DNA from: Pyrrhosoma nymphula
Lineage: Eukaryota; Arthropoda; Insecta; Odonata; Coenagrionidae
Reading direction: 5' to 3'
DNA length: 64,000 nucleotides
NCBI GenBank assembly: GCA_963573305.1
Contig: OY754339.1
Coordinates: 74,695,376 to 74,759,375, forward strand
Made by a program: the position numbers and the translations under genes. The notes beneath the pieces were generated by a model, which had not been told where the DNA came from, made no database searches, and saw only the letters and a list, made by a program, of their open reading frames with translations. This document shows, piece after piece, positions 36,721 to 47,264 of the stretch; positions within the stretch are counted from its first letter, which is position 1; the number at the start of each line of letters is the position of its first letter.

Positions 36721-37049
36721 ACTTTCCGAGCACCAATTCTCTAGAAGTGACTGCGAAACCCTTGGCACATTTCGATTTAGAGTAGGTTCATTCCGTCACA
36801 GGGTTTCCCTGCTCGCTTCCTTAGTTCTCCCAACAATTTTCTCATTATCAACTTGCCCAACTGTCTTTATTGGCTCGAATGATGTCAGTTGTCAGTCGTC
36901 TCCGAACCAACTAACTGAAGTGTAGGCCGGCTGCGGCTTCGCGGCCAGAGTCCGTGATAGAATATCGGTAAACTTCATCACTTCAAGGGAAGCACAAATG
37001 AGATAAGAGAAGAAAATAATCACCACACTGCCATCAAGTTCCCTCCATT

Positions 37050-37640
37050 CTCACTCACCCACACAGCCTGGGTTGCCTTCAAGCCCCGTCCCCATCGCAG
37101 CACATAAAGAGTTGGATCCGTCCGCCACCCTTTCCCGAATTCAACCGCACCTCCCAGCCTCCTTCAAATACAACCACCGCCTCTCCAGAGGGGAGCGACC
37201 AAGTGGAGTCGAAAAGGGAAGAATATATCTCGGTGACCTTTCCTCGAACTGCGAGGGCGGAGGTGATAGTGAACAAAAATATATAACGTGTCGAACACTT
37301 GGGCAGGGGAGAACATTGTGGAAGGAAAACCCAACCTCTCGAACCCATCCCTCGATCCAATGATTGCTCCTTTATTTATCTCCCGTTGAATTCGTTCCGT
37401 CGCCGAAATCCTAACGCGGAGAGTCAGGGGGCCAATGGCGAGGCTGGAGGGGTGGGGAAGAAGGGGGTGGAAAAGTGGCGTGAGGTGCCTCACTCACTCT
37501 CCTACTGGCAATCTGTGCGCTATGCACCCCCGAATTGTAGGGCCTTGTTCCACGCTGCAATCTGTACACTGCTCTGCGAGTCCCAGCAAGAGCGTGGGAC
37601 AAAGGATGTTAGGACGGCAGTCACGAAGGGATAGAGGGGC
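37050..37640. other. CpG-rich block
   Basis: CpG-enriched sequence with overlapping frames of 93-111 codons on both strands and no recognisable domain. Composition similar to other blocks in the window. Confidence 0.3.
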
Positions 37641-37914
37641 ATTTTCCATTCTTCACTCACTTTCTCACTCGCTTAACTCAATTTCGGTCATTTCAAGGAC
37701 TTTTTTTCTAGAAGTAATGTTTACACAAATTAGTACATCGATCTGCTTGCACCATAGTCGTTAATGGTTGTTAGGAAAGTATAATTGTACTTACTCCATC
37801 AGCACGATCTTTCTCATATTTTTCCGCTATTGTCTGTCTTACGCGTGTGGTGCAGAGTTAATATCGTATCTTCAATGTCGATCCAGTACTCATGAGATCG
37901 GAATTGTCTAAGTA

Positions 37915-38110
37915 ACCTTCAACTAGCGTTAAGCATTACAGACAAGCGGCTCCCAACCCAGCCCATATAGGTTTGTCACGTTTTCTATTCACTATAGTAG
38001 TTTTTAACGAAAGGCGTGGATATCCTTCGTATTTTTTCCGTCTCCGCGAGTTAAATTCTTCCACACTTCCAACTGTTGCGTACTCAAGAGGCAGGCAAGC
38101 GAGAGTAAAT
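37915..38110 (+). mobile_element. Interspersed repeat family R, copy 4 (3' part only)
   Basis: Contains AGTTTTTAACGAAAGGCGTG (38001-38020) and then TTCGTATTTTTTCCGTCT and CGCGAGTTAAATTCTTC, matching the right half of the copies at 18850 and 45555. Confidence 0.5.
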
Positions 38111-38114
38111 TCGC

Positions 38115-39115
38115 ATTTCTTTTACACTTTTCCGTGCGAGAATTTTCTTACCATTCGACTCAAGGTAGCAAAAAATGTATGACGGCGTGAGAAATGTATA
38201 GGCAGCCTAACCAGCCCCGTTCCACCTATTCTCACTAAATCACTATGACATCTGATTTGACAAAAGTGCGGGTAAGTTGAATGCGTAAGTAAATTACGCC
38301 GCTATGTTTTAGTTTAAGAAAAGCTTAAAATATAATCTACTCGCTAAAATTCTTTTTAACTATTTAATAATCTGCGCTTTAAGTTTTCGTTGCAGAGACA
38401 ATCAACATAACTATTTTATTAACAGACTTCTTCTAATGCATCTCCGTAATTGGGCTATATTTTTGTTCGTCTTCCAAATGAAGACACAAACTTACTGGTA
38501 CCTACAGTGGTAAATTATATGGGTAGCAATACCTAAATTGGACCACCTTAGTCACGTTACCCTCAGTTGTTGCCTTAACGGGAAATCATTCTTCACGATC
38601 AGCAAACTCTTGGTGCACTTAAAAAATAACTTATCTGCGATGAGGTCAAAAATGTCAATCCCAACTGAACCCAAGATCCTTTTGGCAACTCTATTACGTA
38701 CTAGTTGCTTACGCCTTAGCTTGCTTTATTTTTCATTTTATCATATTTAGCTACTTCGTTAACCTATTACATCACTCACCACCTGCCCCTCACTCACGAT
38801 CATGGCATTGCTTTTATATGTCCATTGTTCTCAGCACAAACCGACGAACACCGAGAAGAAAACCCAGCAAAGTCAATTGAACCAATCAGGTTGCCGGCAA
38901 GATGGGTGAGAAATATGCAGGGTGAGTTCTTTTGTTTTCAGTTTTTGTAAATGAAACTGCCTATGTTTCTATTTCCAAAATAACAGATAGTTTTTGTGTA
39001 CTAGAACTATTTAAAACCCAGTAAGAAATACAAGAAATAAGATGCATTCGAGCAAGTAGCTCGCCCCTCATATTTTTCCGAGGAAATACCCTAAACACTC
39101 ATACAAAAAGGCCAT
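38115..39115. other. No feature recognised
   Basis: AT-rich sequence between a family R fragment and the hairpin at 39121. Confidence 0.4.
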
Positions 39116-39120
39116 CTTAG

Positions 39121-39242
39121 AAGAGTATCTGCTTTCGGGTGTTCCTCCACGAGGTGTCTTCTTACGAAAACAGTTTTTCCAGCTATCCTGCTGGCGTCTT
39201 CAGGTCGGAGACGCGGAGGAACACCCGAAAGCAGATACTCTT
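39121..39242 (-). ncRNA. Hairpin with hammerhead-like core, 28-bp perfect outer stem
   Basis: Arms 39121-39148 and 39215-39242 are perfect inverted repeats. Read on the minus strand, the 66-nt centre holds CTGAAGA (39203-39197), then a stem CCAGC/GCTGG (39194-39190 with 39183-39179), then GAAAAAC where a hammerhead would have GAAAC, then TGTTTTCGTA. The order stem I, CUGANGA, stem II, GAAA, small helix III, UH, stem I is that of a type I hammerhead ribozyme as described in Penelope-like elements. Base pairs next to the core in stem I are imperfect and the GAAA box is altered, so activity is doubtful. The outer stem could instead be an ordinary inverted duplication. Confidence 0.45.
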
Positions 39243-39450
39243 CCAGCTAGACGCCGCAAAACCTTCGTATCGCGTCCTCTTTAAGACTTGAAATTGTTCA
39301 ATAAAATTTCTTCTAGAACATTTAAGAGGGCCTATGACGGAGCTGTGCGAAAAATTTCATTGCAGCACGTTCTGCGGTCCTAGGGATATCGTGATTGGTA
39401 AATGAGAAAGTTAGTTGATTTTTTATTTTATATTAATACTGGTGAAGGTG

Positions 39451-39469
39451 CCCGTTGAATATCAACGGG
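39451..39469. repeat. Short perfect hairpin
   Basis: CCCGTTGA, loop ATA, TCAACGGG: an 8-bp perfect stem in AT-rich surroundings. Confidence 0.6.
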
Positions 39470-39988
39470 AAAGGAAAAAAACAAAACTGCGCGTGACTGA
39501 GAACTACGTCAAATTTTTCGAGGAAATTTACCAAACATTTTACCTTTTAATATCAAAAATAAAATTTCGATTTATCATTTAAAATTTTATCATTTACATT
39601 GATTGTAACAAAATCATTCACATCTTCTTTAGTGCAAAGAATCATTGAGTAATTGGATATACACGGAATCTCGACTTAAACAATGAGCATGGTCGTTATG
39701 GGGACGTTGACTCAAAAAACGCTAAAATATTGCGAAAAATTGTTACGTTTTAGCAAAGATTTTGGAATTTCGACTGGAATACAAACATTTCTATTGGTAC
39801 CTTTCCCAATGACAGAAAACCACCTTTGTAATTTTATTTTGCAAATAAAAAAAGGTCTGAAGACAAATGAAGCTTCAGCTTCACGTGTATTTCTTATATT
39901 AAAGTTACTGACATATACAACACATCGGTGATCATTATAGTAGATATTTACCATTAGTAATTTTTGAACATATTATCATATTATAGCT

Positions 39989-40541
39989 AATGGAGTATTT
40001 GCACACTTTTGGGAAGTGACATCTAAAAAATCTATCGATACTTCAGACACTAAATTTTCATTCTGACGCTCGAGAGGCTTTTCGTTAATTTTTTATTAGC
40101 TAATAAAATCTAATAAATTATTATTGCGCCGAAACACAGGTCCGCCATGTTTTGTAAGCTCTGACGTCATCTCCCATAGTCGACCATTTGTTGATTTGGA
40201 GATTGTGTGACTGTGTAGTCTTAGCGTGCGGACTAAACTTTAGCTATTAATTAGCAATTATCAAAATAACTTCGAAAAGGCAAATACTATTTCACTCTCA
40301 ACGCACAGATAGGCTATTTCGCTTCTGCTAATATGGGAGATGACGTCACACTACGAAGAACCAATGGTTGGGCGTTTAGACCTAGGCAATTTCGATGCTA
40401 AAACAATGCATATTAAAAGCTATTTATTCAATTAATTAGTTAGAATTATACCTTGGTATTTCGTAAGTGGCATTTCGAAACCAAACACTACTCGCTATAA
40501 TAAATTTCATCAAAATACCTCACTTACGCAAATACTCTATT
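39989..40541. mobile_element. Putative TIR element of about 553 bp with an inner CRE-containing inverted repeat
   Basis: Outer ends read AATGGAGTATTTGC (39989-40002) and, inverted, AATAGAGTATTTGC (40541-40528), 13 of 14 matching. Inside, TGACGTCATCTCCCATA at 40162-40178 is perfectly inverted at 40332-40348. No transposase relic, so it would be non-autonomous. No target duplication is clear, so the ends may be off by a few bases. Confidence 0.45.
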
Positions 40542-40589
40542 GTCATTACGATTTAAAGAACAGACTAATAACTGTTGTGAATGGTTGGT

Positions 40590-41045
40590 ATAGACTGGGG
40601 TGGTATATCTATACTCGATTACGGCGTTACAGTCCCCATTCTCTCCCTTCTCTTCCTCCAACCTACCCCACCTCTCTCACTTTTCCTCAGCTCACACCTG
40701 TCCGAGGGAATTGTGGGAGCGAAGGCGATAGAAAGACTGGGCACGGGGTTGTCGTCGAGGAAAACTCCTCCTTGTACGCAGGAATCGAGTTTTACGAGGC
40801 GATAAATATACGTGCCTACACGCCCTCTATCTCGATGACGTGAAATTGTTTTCGTGTTTCGAGTTTCAGGAAATCTATACCGGTAGCCGCCAGGAACGCC
40901 TTAACTTCGGCGATTTCACTTCTGCTTTTCCCGTGCGTCATTAGCAAGAAAAGGGCTACTTTTAAGATGACTTCCGAATTTCTCTCCACACATATTTTAT
41001 AAGAAGAGAGCCATACCTTCCCTAACCAGAGGGTGAACAAGGAAA
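40590..41045. other. Mixed C/T-rich then CpG-containing block
   Basis: No recognisable coding frame (88, 74 and 74 codons in three frames). Higher complexity than flanks; possible regulatory DNA but without direct evidence. Confidence 0.25.
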
Positions 41046-41204
41046 TAACTACAGGCTTAAATTGTGAGAGCCTCTAGTCAATGGAGAATAACCCTTGTAC
41101 GGCCATGAGTGAGGGATTTCGGGGCAGCACTCAACAGTGGTTTTAACTATGAATATCGTTCAAATATGAATCCAGTATATTTGCAAAATTATTACTCAGG
41201 TGGG

Positions 41205-41525
41205 GACGTTTTTTCGAGGTGAGTGTCAGGTGGCTATTTTTGCAATTAAGGATGGGTGGATAGGTAAGTAAGGGAATGATTATTTTGGGAGCGGTGAAAG
41301 GTAAGACAGAAATCCGACGTAGGCACTAGCGAAAGTCACCAAGTGGACCACAGTTAAATGTCCTATTCGAAGGAAGGAGTGCTACACTTGAAATACTCTC
41401 TACACAGCACTCAAGAAGGGATATGGATATCCACTAAAAATCTCCGCAACTTCCGGGATTCAAGCCTGAAACCCTAGGGATCGAAAGCCAGTACTCTAGC
41501 AACTACACCCTTTCCCGGGCCCTTA
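41205..41525 (-). mobile_element. tRNA-derived SINE, family A, copy 4 (best head)
   Basis: On the minus strand the head begins near 41520: GTGTAGTTGCTAGAGTAC (A-box region, about 41509-41492) and GGCTTGAATCCCGG (B box, about 41467-41454) with normal A-to-B spacing. The body runs to about 41205. The plus-strand blocks AATACTCTCTACACAGCACT and GTGGACCACAGTTAAATGTC recur in copies 3 and 5. It is SINE-like rather than a tRNA gene because the 3' acceptor half is replaced by the body. Confidence 0.6.
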
Positions 41526-41760
41526 ATCTACTATCACGTAGCCGATTAATAAACATTAAAATAATCGCCAAGAATTTAGACAAAAACGCATTCCAACTGA
41601 AGCTACCCTTTTCAAATACATGAGCAAATCAACATGAAAATTATAAGATATCAACCAGAGGTGTGAACTTCATAAAACTCAGATAGACACAGAGTGCGGG
41701 AAGATTAAAGGAAAATGCGCAATTCACCGATGAAGAAATAGGAAACGGCGAAAAGACGTG

Positions 41761-41808
41761 CTATGTTGCCTACTATGTTGCACCTATGCAACATAGTAGG
41801 CAACATAG
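41761..41808. repeat. Perfect 48-bp palindrome
   Basis: 22-bp arms 41761-41782 and 41787-41808 match exactly around a 4-nt loop CCTA. Within each arm CTATGTTGC occurs in tandem-like fashion. Fragments of the same word (CACCTATG, GCACCTATGTTG) recur just to the right at 41820-41833. Confidence 0.85.
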
Positions 41809-41839
41809 GTAGGTGCATAAAGCACCTATGTTGAATACT

Positions 41840-42770
41840 ACTCTAAGATTGCTTAAGGACGTTATGAACCACGAAGAGATCCATTTACTTAAGCTTAGAT
41901 AAGTTTATCAAGTGCCCTATACGAGTACAACATTTTAACGGCCAGGAATTCCTGATTAATGCATGGATATCAATGGTTTTACAATTACAGCCCACAGCAC
42001 CCTTGGATATCAACAGGCATTGATTACCACCATTTATTTAATAAAAGACACCGACTGAAGCTGCCATGGCTACGCAAAATTTGGTAAAGTCTTACATAGA
42101 GTATTCGTAGCCAGTCAATAATTATACTCCACCGACTCATTTATTTTAAAATTCCATGTACATAAGTGAGTGCGTAGGGTAAACAGGAGGATCGCAGCTT
42201 AGGAGCGATAACAAACTTACAGAGAAAACGACAGGTATAGATATCAGTGATGTTAGACTTTCATAACGACGTGTTGGGGCAAAAGGATGCTTACAAGTTT
42301 TGCTGCAGGTTGAGTATTTTTATGGCTGGATGTGATACATATGACTCACTATGCAAATGTATAGTTTAAGTAAGTAAGAAAGTAAGGGTATATAGGGGCG
42401 ACAGCATTCCACACGCATGCAAACCCGGAAGATTACTCAACACTGGTACAATATATTACGCGTAGAGCTACATTAGTGAGTAGAAAGAGATTCCTTTAGC
42501 CATTTTTAAGATTGGAATTGTCTTCCAAGGTATAGAGAGATGGACGCCAATGATGAAATATAAACGTGAAAATAAAATTAAGAGAAAAGAGTTAGTACTC
42601 TTTCCAAATACAGAGGTTTTGTAATCAGTCATTCTTGATATTTTTTCAACTAATGTTTTAATGCCACGAGTGACAGGTGTAATACATGAGTACTGAAAAA
42701 TAATTAACAATGCACTTGAAAATTTTAACTGTTTCTGTCGAGACTTTGTGGAAAACCTTCATTATGAATT
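41840..42770. other. No feature recognised
   Basis: AT-rich DNA. An 80-codon minus frame at 42468-42710 shows no motif. Confidence 0.4.
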
Positions 42771-42785
42771 CACAATGAATAACGT

Positions 42786-42868
42786 CAGAGTCCTCTGGAT
42801 GGCCGTTCTCAACACTACTCCCTCATAGGGTACTATGTAGTGTATTATCGGCAATCCAGAGGACTCTG
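42786..42868. mobile_element. 83-bp hAT-like MITE
   Basis: Perfect 15-bp terminal inverted repeats CAGAGTCCTCTGGAT (42786-42800; inverted at 42854-42868) are flanked by an identical 8-bp duplication AATAACGT at 42778-42785 and 42869-42876. The CAGAG start and 8-bp duplication fit the hAT superfamily. The interior is also imperfectly self-complementary (CAACACTAC near 42810 against GTAGTGTATT near 42837), so the whole element can form one hairpin. It contains no coding capacity. Confidence 0.8.
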
Positions 42869-43058
42869 AATAACGTATTGTGTTCAAATTCCAAAAATTA
42901 TTTTTTCACACCTAGGTTTCGTGGTCGTGGAGCATCATTAATTGGATAGAAACTCCAGGGGTTAGTTAGATAAATAGAGATAAATATGCATCAACGAAAC
43001 CCTGGTCGTAAAAAGGTAAATTCATATCGATACTCTAAGTTATTCATTATTATTTCAC

Positions 43059-43800
43059 AATTGTGCAGTAAAAATGGAAAAGGATGTAAGTGCCAAAAAA
43101 TAAAAAAATAACTTTTTCGGTGAAAAGCAAAGTACAAGCCAGGCGTAATAAGATAGACAAGGTAGTAAGTGTCAGAAAATTTTTCCCTAGTTTGTAGAGC
43201 AGTCGGAAGATGTCAGCACCGTGCAAGAGCAGTGCGGGTTGAAATAGAGAAGGATGTAAGTCCACCCGCCATGATGTATGTTCCTTGTCTATTGCGCAGT
43301 TCCTGTTGCTGTTGACTAATGTTAAAAATCGATTTTCAGGTAGATTTATCATTGAGAAAGGAGCAGGAGGTTCAGAAAGTCAAGACTGTGCCTAAAAGTC
43401 ATCAAAATATCTTTTGCACTTATTATAACGTATCCTTGTAACACATTATAACATTGAATTTATGGTATACATTAAAAAGCTTCTAAACAATACTGGACTT
43501 GCATCCTTTTGTTAAAACTAACCCCCTTCACTTACATCATTTTTAAAAATAAAGCAAGGCACTTACATCCTTTTCCACAAAAAACAGATGGCACTTATAT
43601 ATTTATCCATCTTTTTTAGTTTTCCACTTATATATTTAAAAATAAAAATTGTACTATATGTTATTCCTATTGCTTTTCTATTTTTATAAATATATAAGAA
43701 ATTTTTTTAGTGAATATTCAACGTTTTAGACTTATTTTATTGAATACTGAAAATTTTAGTTTCTGGCACTTACAACCTTTTCCATTTTTACTACACAATT
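43059..43800. mobile_element. 742-bp fold-back element with repeated subterminal motifs
   Basis: Terminal arms (43059-43097 and, inverted, 43800-43762) match over about 39 bp with about 5 differences, starting AATTGTG(C/T)AGTAAAAATGG. The motif CACTTACATCCTTTTCCA, exact or degenerate, recurs inside: inverted at 43079-43093 and about 43248-43262, direct near 43500, 43531, 43560, 43595, 43626 and 43767. Arrays of subterminal motifs are typical of transposase-binding regions in hAT and related elements. No transposase relic and no clear target duplication were found, so the superfamily is open. Confidence 0.6.
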
Positions 43801-43929
43801 AAGCTCGAAGCACTATTAGTAGTTGGAGAGTTTCCATGCTCATTTTTAATGACCAGGTTCGTCACTAAAGCAAAGATGTCACCAAGCCAATAAACTGAGG
43901 TGAAAAAGGGAAATTAAGAGCACAGCTTT

Positions 43930-44460
43930 CATAACCACGGCAGCAAGAACAAGAAGAGTTCTCCGAAGGTGGACATCATCCAGGAGCTTCAATAACAAGA
44001 TCGGACCGACTCGTTTCCGCCTCCACGAGCGCTGCCTCGTCTCAAGACGCACCTCGCCTAATTGTTTCACGAGATCACGGAACGCATCCACTGATCCGAA
44101 AGGATCTTCATCGCTCGACCGACCGACTCGGGAAGAAATCGGATGGACGCTCCTCGGGGGAGATAGATAGGCTCATTGGGACGACTCCCATTTCCTCCTC
44201 TTTCACACCTGATAACAATCATCCCTTCATTCCCTTATAGCGTCGCCCTTGGAGCGTCGTGCTGTCAAAACCCTCAAACGCCTTATCCGCGTCAAAATCT
44301 AAACCGTTCACGAACGAAGAAAATAATAACGCGAAGAAGGAACGGGGAAGCGGACATCGCGCTGTCGCTTCACATTTTCCGACGGTTTGATATTTCCTCG
44401 CGGAGGACGTCTCCTGAGATCCTCAGTGACGCTTGAGACTGAAGGAGGCGAGATGAGGAG
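43930..44460. other. CpG-rich block
   Basis: CpG-enriched and of high complexity, with overlapping frames of 70-182 codons and no recognisable domain. Confidence 0.3.
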
Positions 44461-44689
44461 CCGTGATAGGAATGAAAGTATACACGAGGAGGCATCCCCA
44501 ATAAACGAGCACAAAAATTAAGGAGGGCTGGACTTGTTTTTTCCTTTAGTTCCAAAAGGCACGGAAAGACAGGGGTAGATGGATGGAAGTGGAGTAGATT
44601 GGTATTTCCATGAAGGGTGGGCGGGAAGGATGATGGAGGAGGAGAAGGGGGGATAGGAATGGGGCGGGAAGCCGCGCTAATTATCTCCA

Positions 44690-44915
44690 TGGCCACACCA
44701 ACCTCCTCCCTCCCCGTATAAAACATGCGCAAAAGATATCGAATCAATGAATAACTTATCCCCGAGGCCAGCCGCTTTCGCGAGCGGGGAGGTCCAGGCC
44801 CGGGGTCTCTCTTACGCCCCACCCTGCTGACGCGAGTACCCCGCCGAACCCCTTTCGAACGCCCATCAGATGAGGCCGGACAATGAGTGCTTAGGTTCGG
44901 CGCGCTAGCAGATTG
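44690..44915. promoter_or_regulatory. CpG-rich stretch with a TATAAAA box (weak promoter candidate)
   Basis: TATAAAA at 44717-44723 in a CpG-rich context, followed by GC-rich sequence. A TATA word alone is expected by chance in this much sequence, and no downstream gene is visible, so this is only a candidate. Confidence 0.15.
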
Positions 44916-45033
44916 CATTGGATAATATTTAATTATTCGGCGAAAAGGAGAGGGAGACGCTACTGATACAGACTTAGCGTTACTTGATTACTCCGCCTCA
45001 TTTCTACATCTGCATATTACGCAGCCAGCCACT

Positions 45034-45690
45034 GAATGGGCGTGTGGTAGGGGGTGTTAGGACATCAGCCATGAAAAAGGAGTGGAAAGAGGAAAAGGAC
45101 GGAAAGTGAATCGCAAAAGTGATAACTCAATGTCTCTCGGTAATATTTGTACCTATCAGTTCTGCAGGGTATCTCTCTTATTTTTTTAAAAACTTCTATT
45201 AGCTCCCGAGATACGGTGCGGGGTCAAAATAATATGTTCATCATATCGACCTCAAATTTACTTATACAGGGAAGTAATATTGAGTTTAGGTTCATTAACT
45301 CGTCAATGACAATAATGACCAGATGTCGAATGACTCAATGAATGTATTCTAAGCCCTGAAGATTGAATAAATTAATTTCCGAAACGTTGGCAATGAATAG
45401 CTGATTTTAATTTTTGATCTAAACTCGATATTACTACCCTGTACAACAAAATAATATCCTCGGTGTCGCCTTGCAATCCAATATTTTCAAGTTAACTTAG
45501 CCTAGCGCTTAGCCTCTGAGTCTCTATCGCCTGTGTTACTCTCTACGTTCTCCAGGAACAGTTTTTAACGAAGAGTGCGACTTCTTTTGTATTTTTTTTA
45601 GTTTTCGCTTTAAGTTTTTTTTTCAGGGTCCCAAATTCTAGCGGCTTACTAGATATATGACCTAACTAGAGGGTTGTCTCCTAACTCCAT
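45034..45690 (+). mobile_element. Interspersed repeat family R, copy 5, interrupted
   Basis: Left part 45034-45235 and right part 45448-45690 are collinear with the uninterrupted copy at 18471-18965. They are separated by a 212-bp insertion that duplicated AAAATAATAT. The right part ends with CAGGGTCCCAAATTCTAGCGG near 45624, equivalent to the end of copies 1 and 2. Confidence 0.65.
45236..45447 (+). mobile_element. 212-bp insertion inside family R with 10-bp target duplication
   Basis: Flanked by identical AAAATAATAT at 45226-45235 and 45448-45457; the homologous copy at 18709 has this block once, so the boundaries are firm. The right half has CCCTGAAGA (CTGAAGA at 45356-45362) and GAAACGTTGGC (GAAAC at 45381-45385), the spacing and words seen at termini of Penelope-like and some other retroelements. 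The stem between the two words is weak (about 3 bp). Probably a 5'-truncated retroelement end. Confidence 0.6.
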
Positions 45691-46385
45691 CACTTATCCG
45701 AGGACCTTCATACTGCTCGCTTGATAAACCCTAGCATTAATGCAGTACTGAAATTGTTTTGTAAGCGTTCCCCCGAAGCTATACTTGAAGTCATGACGAT
45801 CCCAAAATATTTGACTTAATATCATGAATTAATGTTCTCTCCCCCACTATATAACGTTGGTACTGTTTGATTTTATTCATTACGATTCCATGTAGGTGAA
45901 TAAGCTGTAGAAGTGAATACAATTGTACGGAGCGTGAATGGCGAGTAGCTCTAGCAAGGAAGGCATTCCATTCCAGAGGTGTGCATACGGCTATGAACAT
46001 CTGATAAGCATTAAGGAAACACTTCCTTGAAATATATCGCTAAATGGAACAAACACTGGTATGGAATTCATAATTTGCAGTCATCAATCAGTTCCCTACT
46101 GCAGCACTCCATTCTATCCTCTTTCCAGCTAGCCGTTCAATTCCAACTTAATTCCTAATTTTAGCATCCTTCGTGGTCTAGAAGGTAGAAGAATTGACAG
46201 TATAATACTTCCCGTGATGTAAAATATTTGTTTGTTTTTATTTGAAATAGATTGAGGGGCAATATGATGACCTTAAGGTTTCTGAAACACACTTTAAAAT
46301 ATATTGTAAAACTATTGACTCGATAATGGCATATATCAACTTAAGCTAGTGATACGCACTTTGAAATATATCTCCTAACTACTTA

Positions 46386-46509
46386 ACACCCATCTTGAAG
46401 AAAGAGAAACAGAACACTGGCTAGCCTTACACACTTTTCACTTTTCCACAAAATATAAGTGTGGAAATTTTAACCTATGTATCCGTTTCTCTTTCTTCAA
46501 GTTGGGTGT
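46386..46509. repeat. 124-bp inverted-repeat element
   Basis: Arms 46386-46410 and 46485-46509 are inverted with 24 of 25 matches. An inner stem TTTCCACA/TGTGGAAA lies at about 46443-46469. Size and structure suit a MITE, but I could not settle a target duplication. Confidence 0.55.
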
Positions 46510-46690
46510 ATTGTGTATTCACAAAGTCAGTGCCAATACTCTAGTATACTTAACATCTCTTGTAATTAGCCCGATCAGTCCCGTCCTAGGTCTTCTTCGG
46601 TATTTCTACCTAATTATTTTTCCTTCTAATGTTTATTTTTCAGGAGGCTGCCAAATTCACCCAATTTGTCTCTTGCATTTCGGTAAAAGC
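46510..46690 (+). mobile_element. Possible family R fragment, copy 6
   Basis: Only the end CAGGAGGCTGCCAAATTC near 46641 and a few words to its left resemble the right half of family R. Weak. Confidence 0.25.
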
Positions 46691-47264
46691 ATGACTATTT
46701 GAGTTTCAAAAAAATACTTTTTCTAATTTTCCTTTTAAAAAAATTAAAATCGATATGAGGTCTCTGAACTGACAAAAATATTGTCAAAGCAAACTTAATA
46801 AACACACAATTAACAGGATACACTGTCAGGGTTGCTACAGACCAGAAATTATGAAATTCCAGTACTTTTCCAGGTTTTCCAGGCAAACATTTTCATTTTT
46901 CCAGGTTAAAATATCCATTCTTCCGTAAGCGGGTATTTTAAAGAAAGTGGAAGAATAAGAGAAAAACAAATTACCTAAGCACATCATGTAGAGATGACAA
47001 TATGTACTATAGTGAAATACATGAAAAAAGTTGGTTTTGAACATTTTATTAAACATAAATCCAAATATAACCAATGGGTTATGACCACTAGCGCTACACC
47101 ACGGCCTCCAGCATGCCGCTCCGCTGGAGAAACCACTCTTAGAATTTCAAACAAATTAATAGCTGATATTTAAAAAATAATCCACAAGGAATTTATGCAT
47201 AGAAGGATATACAATTGGACTTACAAGTGGATTAATCGATCGGTTAACAAAGAGGCACAGAGGT

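Noticed and set aside
44717..44723. TATAAAA as proof of a promoter
   Set aside because: Expected by chance in AT-rich DNA and no downstream gene is visible; kept only as a very weak candidate.
44370..44918. 182-codon minus-strand frame
   Set aside because: Crosses a purine-rich and a CpG-rich segment; no motif, and overlapping frames are open.
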